NCBI RefSeq assembly: GCF_040797425.1 | Contig: NZ_JBFNEH010000009.1 | Span: forward strand, 19,454 to 83,453 | Length of the DNA stretch: 64,000 nucleotides | Direction of reading: 5' to 3' | Source of the DNA: Symbiobacterium sp040797425 | Lineage (GTDB): Bacteria; Bacillota; Sulfobacillia; Symbiobacteriales; Symbiobacteriaceae | Shown here: positions 62,721-64,000 of the stretch, piece after piece | Layout of the letters: each line of letters opens with the position of its first letter | Position numbering within the stretch: position 1 is the stretch's first letter | Position numbers and translations under genes: made by a program | Notes under the pieces: model-generated | Seen by the model: the letters and a program-made list of their open reading frames with translations, nothing else | What the model was told of the DNA's origin: nothing | Databases searched by the model: none

Positions 62721-63953
62721 ATGACCGCACGCTTCGACCTCATCGTTGTCGGCGGCGGCCCGGCGGGCCTCGCTGCGGCCATCTGCGGGGCACGGTCCCG
62801 GCTGTCGACCCTGCTCATCGAGAAGGGGCAGCCCGGCGGCCGGGCCGCGCACATCATGCAGATCGATAATTTCCCCGGGGCCGGCTGTACCACCGGTCCC
62901 GATCTGGTCAGTCGTTTCCGGGGGCAGGCGGAGGCGCTGGGCGTCACCTTCCTGCAGGCCGAGGTCAGCCGCCTGGAGCCGGAAGGCCCGTTCAAGACCG
63001 TCTACACCAGGCAGGGTGTGGCGTATGAGGCCAGAGCGGTCATCCTGTGCCCGGGTGCCGAGCCCCGGACGCTGGGCGTGCGGGGCGAGGAGCGCCTCCG
63101 TGGCCGCGGCGTCCACTACGCGGTGGCGGATTCCGCCGCAGCCTGGGCCGGCCGGGACGTCGTGGTGGTGGGCGACGGCGACGCCGCGGTGGCGGCGGCC
63201 GTGCACTTGGCGCAGTCGGCCCGGAAAGTCTCGCTGGTCTGCATCCATTCCGAGGACCGCATGGACGCCTGCCCCGCCAGTCTGGCGCAGCTCCGCGGGA
63301 GCTCCGGCATTCAGGTGATTGCCCAGACGGCGGTGGAGGAGATTCAGGGCGAGGGCCGCGTGGAGCGGGTCGTGCTGAGGAGCCTGGTGAACGGAGAGCG
63401 CTGGACGCTCCCCGCCGACGCCGTTTTCGTGCTGGCCGGCATCACGCCCTGCACTGACTTCCTGCGCGGCAGCGGCATCCACCTGGACGCCCGGGGGTAC
63501 ATCATCGCCGATCCGGAGACGATGGCGACCAGCGTCGACGGCATCTACGCCGCCGGCGACGCCCGCCGCAAGTGGGTCCGTCAGGTGATCACCGCCGCTG
63601 CGGACGGCGCGATTGCGGCCCGGTCGGCCGAGCGCTTCCTGGCCGACGAGGAACTGGTGAACCACGAGCTGCTGGGACCGGCCGATCCGGTGTTGGCCGT
63701 GTTCTGGAGCCCCGCGGATCCGCTCTCGCTCGACGTGCTGCAGCAGGTGGAGCAGGTGGCCGGCAGCGCCGGCGGCCGGGTGCACGTGGTTCGGATCGAC
63801 TGCCAGCAGTCGGCCCGCGTCGCCCAGCGGCTCGGGGTGGTGGAGGTGCCCACCGTGATGCTCTTCCACCGCGGTATCCCCCTGGCCACTCTGACGGAAG
63901 ACTTCAACCACCTGGCAGACTGGGTGGCAGGGCACATGCCGGCAAGAATATGA
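62721..63953 (+). CDS. Thioredoxin-reductase-like flavoprotein fused to a thioredoxin-like domain, both lacking CXXC
   Basis: A 410-residue protein. Residues 1-310 have the TrxR layout: FAD loop VVGGGPAGLAAAI, QPGGRA, NAD(P) loop VVVVGDGDAAVAAAV, and AGD plus helix at 278-300. Where TrxR has CATC it reads VHYAVADS (131-138). Residues 322-410 are a thioredoxin fold (VLAVFWSPADPLSLDVL, cis-proline in VEVPTVMLF), but WCGPC is replaced by SPADPLS. So neither redox disulfide exists. ATG 62721 follows GGGAGGGG. FAD and NAD(P)H binding seem intact; the activity is unknown. Confidence 0.85.
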   Translation: MTARFDLIVVGGGPAGLAAAICGARSRLSTLLIEKGQPGGRAAHIMQIDNFPGAGCTTGPDLVSRFRGQAEALGVTFLQAEVSRLEPEGPFKTVYTRQGVAYEARAVILCPGAEPRTLGVRGEERLRGRGVHYAVADSAAAWAGRDVVVVGDGDAAVAAAVHLAQSARKVSLVCIHSEDRMDACPASLAQLRGSSGIQVIAQTAVEEIQGEGRVERVVLRSLVNGERWTLPADAVFVLAGITPCTDFLRGSGIHLDARGYIIADPETMATSVDGIYAAGDARRKWVRQVITAAADGAIAARSAERFLADEELVNHELLGPADPVLAVFWSPADPLSLDVLQQVEQVAGSAGGRVHVVRIDCQQSARVAQRLGVVEVPTVMLFHRGIPLATLTEDFNHLADWVAGHMPARI

Positions 63954-63968
63954 TGCAAACGCGGTCGC

Positions 63969-63984
63969 GGGGGGGGGGGGGGGG
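63969..63984 (+). repeat. Homopolymer run of 16 G
   Basis: Sixteen consecutive G just before the window end, followed by CGCCGGGCCGCCCCCC. It may be a contig-end artefact or a real slippage-prone tract; nothing else is seen in this tail. Confidence 0.9.
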
Positions 63985-64000
63985 CGCCGGGCCGCCCCCC

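Overview
The window is 64 kb of high-GC DNA (roughly two thirds G+C by eye) with a Firmicutes gene set: an alpha/beta small acid-soluble spore protein, an NdoA (MazF) toxin beside alr, a CIRCE-controlled groESL, FtsW/SpoVE-type SEDS and MurA/MurC wall enzymes, a Fur/PerR-type regulator, YuaG/YuaF-type flotillin partners, and AGGAGG-type ribosome binding sites with many GTG and TTG starts. High GC in a spore-forming Firmicute points to Symbiobacterium or a close relative; this is inference from gene content. The window reads as ordinary chromosome. I saw no insertion sequence, prophage, CRISPR array, rRNA or tRNA. It opens inside hemL and ends in a run of 16 G, probably a contig edge.

Layout. 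1-13.3 kb: end of hemL, a membrane-protease/aminopeptidase fusion, TPR-like proteins, acpS-nnr-alr, an ndoA toxin with what looks like a ruined antitoxin, a C26 amidotransferase, ssp, and a ytpQ-like gene leading into tex. 13.3-15.2 kb: fabI between two gene-free stretches full of degenerate repeats. 15.2-18.9 kb: tightly overlapped tsaE-tsaB-rimI-rnhA-tsaD (t6A tRNA modification plus small enzymes). 18.9-26.6 kb: PAP2 phosphatase, murC, a family 4 uracil-DNA glycosylase, guaB, murA and a SEDS glycosyltransferase. 26.7-31.6 kb: thiolase and 3-hydroxybutyryl-CoA dehydrogenase, a TetR regulator with a divergent membrane protein, and a YkvI-like transporter. 31.7-36.7 kb: a molybdenum cofactor operon (moeA, moeA-PBP, moaA, moaC) behind a probable Moco/Tuco riboswitch with its own terminator. 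36.8-43.8 kb: a collapsed ECF sigma/anti-sigma locus, two poorly known genes, polX, groESL and a HAD hydrolase. 43.9-47.0 kb: an MFS exporter and small membrane or DNA-binding proteins. 47.0-54.2 kb: arginine synthesis, argC-argA-like-argJ and argB-argD, with argG at 60.5 kb. 54.2-64 kb: flotillin with an NfeD/YuaF partner, ldh, a Fur/PerR-type regulator, a P1B-4 metal-efflux ATPase, argG and a thioredoxin-reductase-like protein.

How the parts work together. Three arginine promoters share one design, with -35 TTGCAT, a 17-nt spacer and a TATAAT-like -10, and an ARG-box-like TGCAT-N4-AT(G/T)CA beginning inside the -35; this predicts one ArgR regulon. The Fur-family gene and the neighbouring ATPase share TAGAAY-G-RTTCTA palindromes, predicting a metal or peroxide-responsive efflux unit like PerR-PfeT. 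The TetR gene and its divergent neighbour share two CACAACTGT half-operators.

Most unusual items: a thioredoxin-reductase/thioredoxin fusion lacking both CXXC motifs; a CPBP protease fused in frame to a P1 peptidase with a strong internal start site; the ~47-bp degenerate repeats beside fabI; an ndoA toxin without an intact antitoxin; and a hexapeptide-repeat linker in the flotillin partner.
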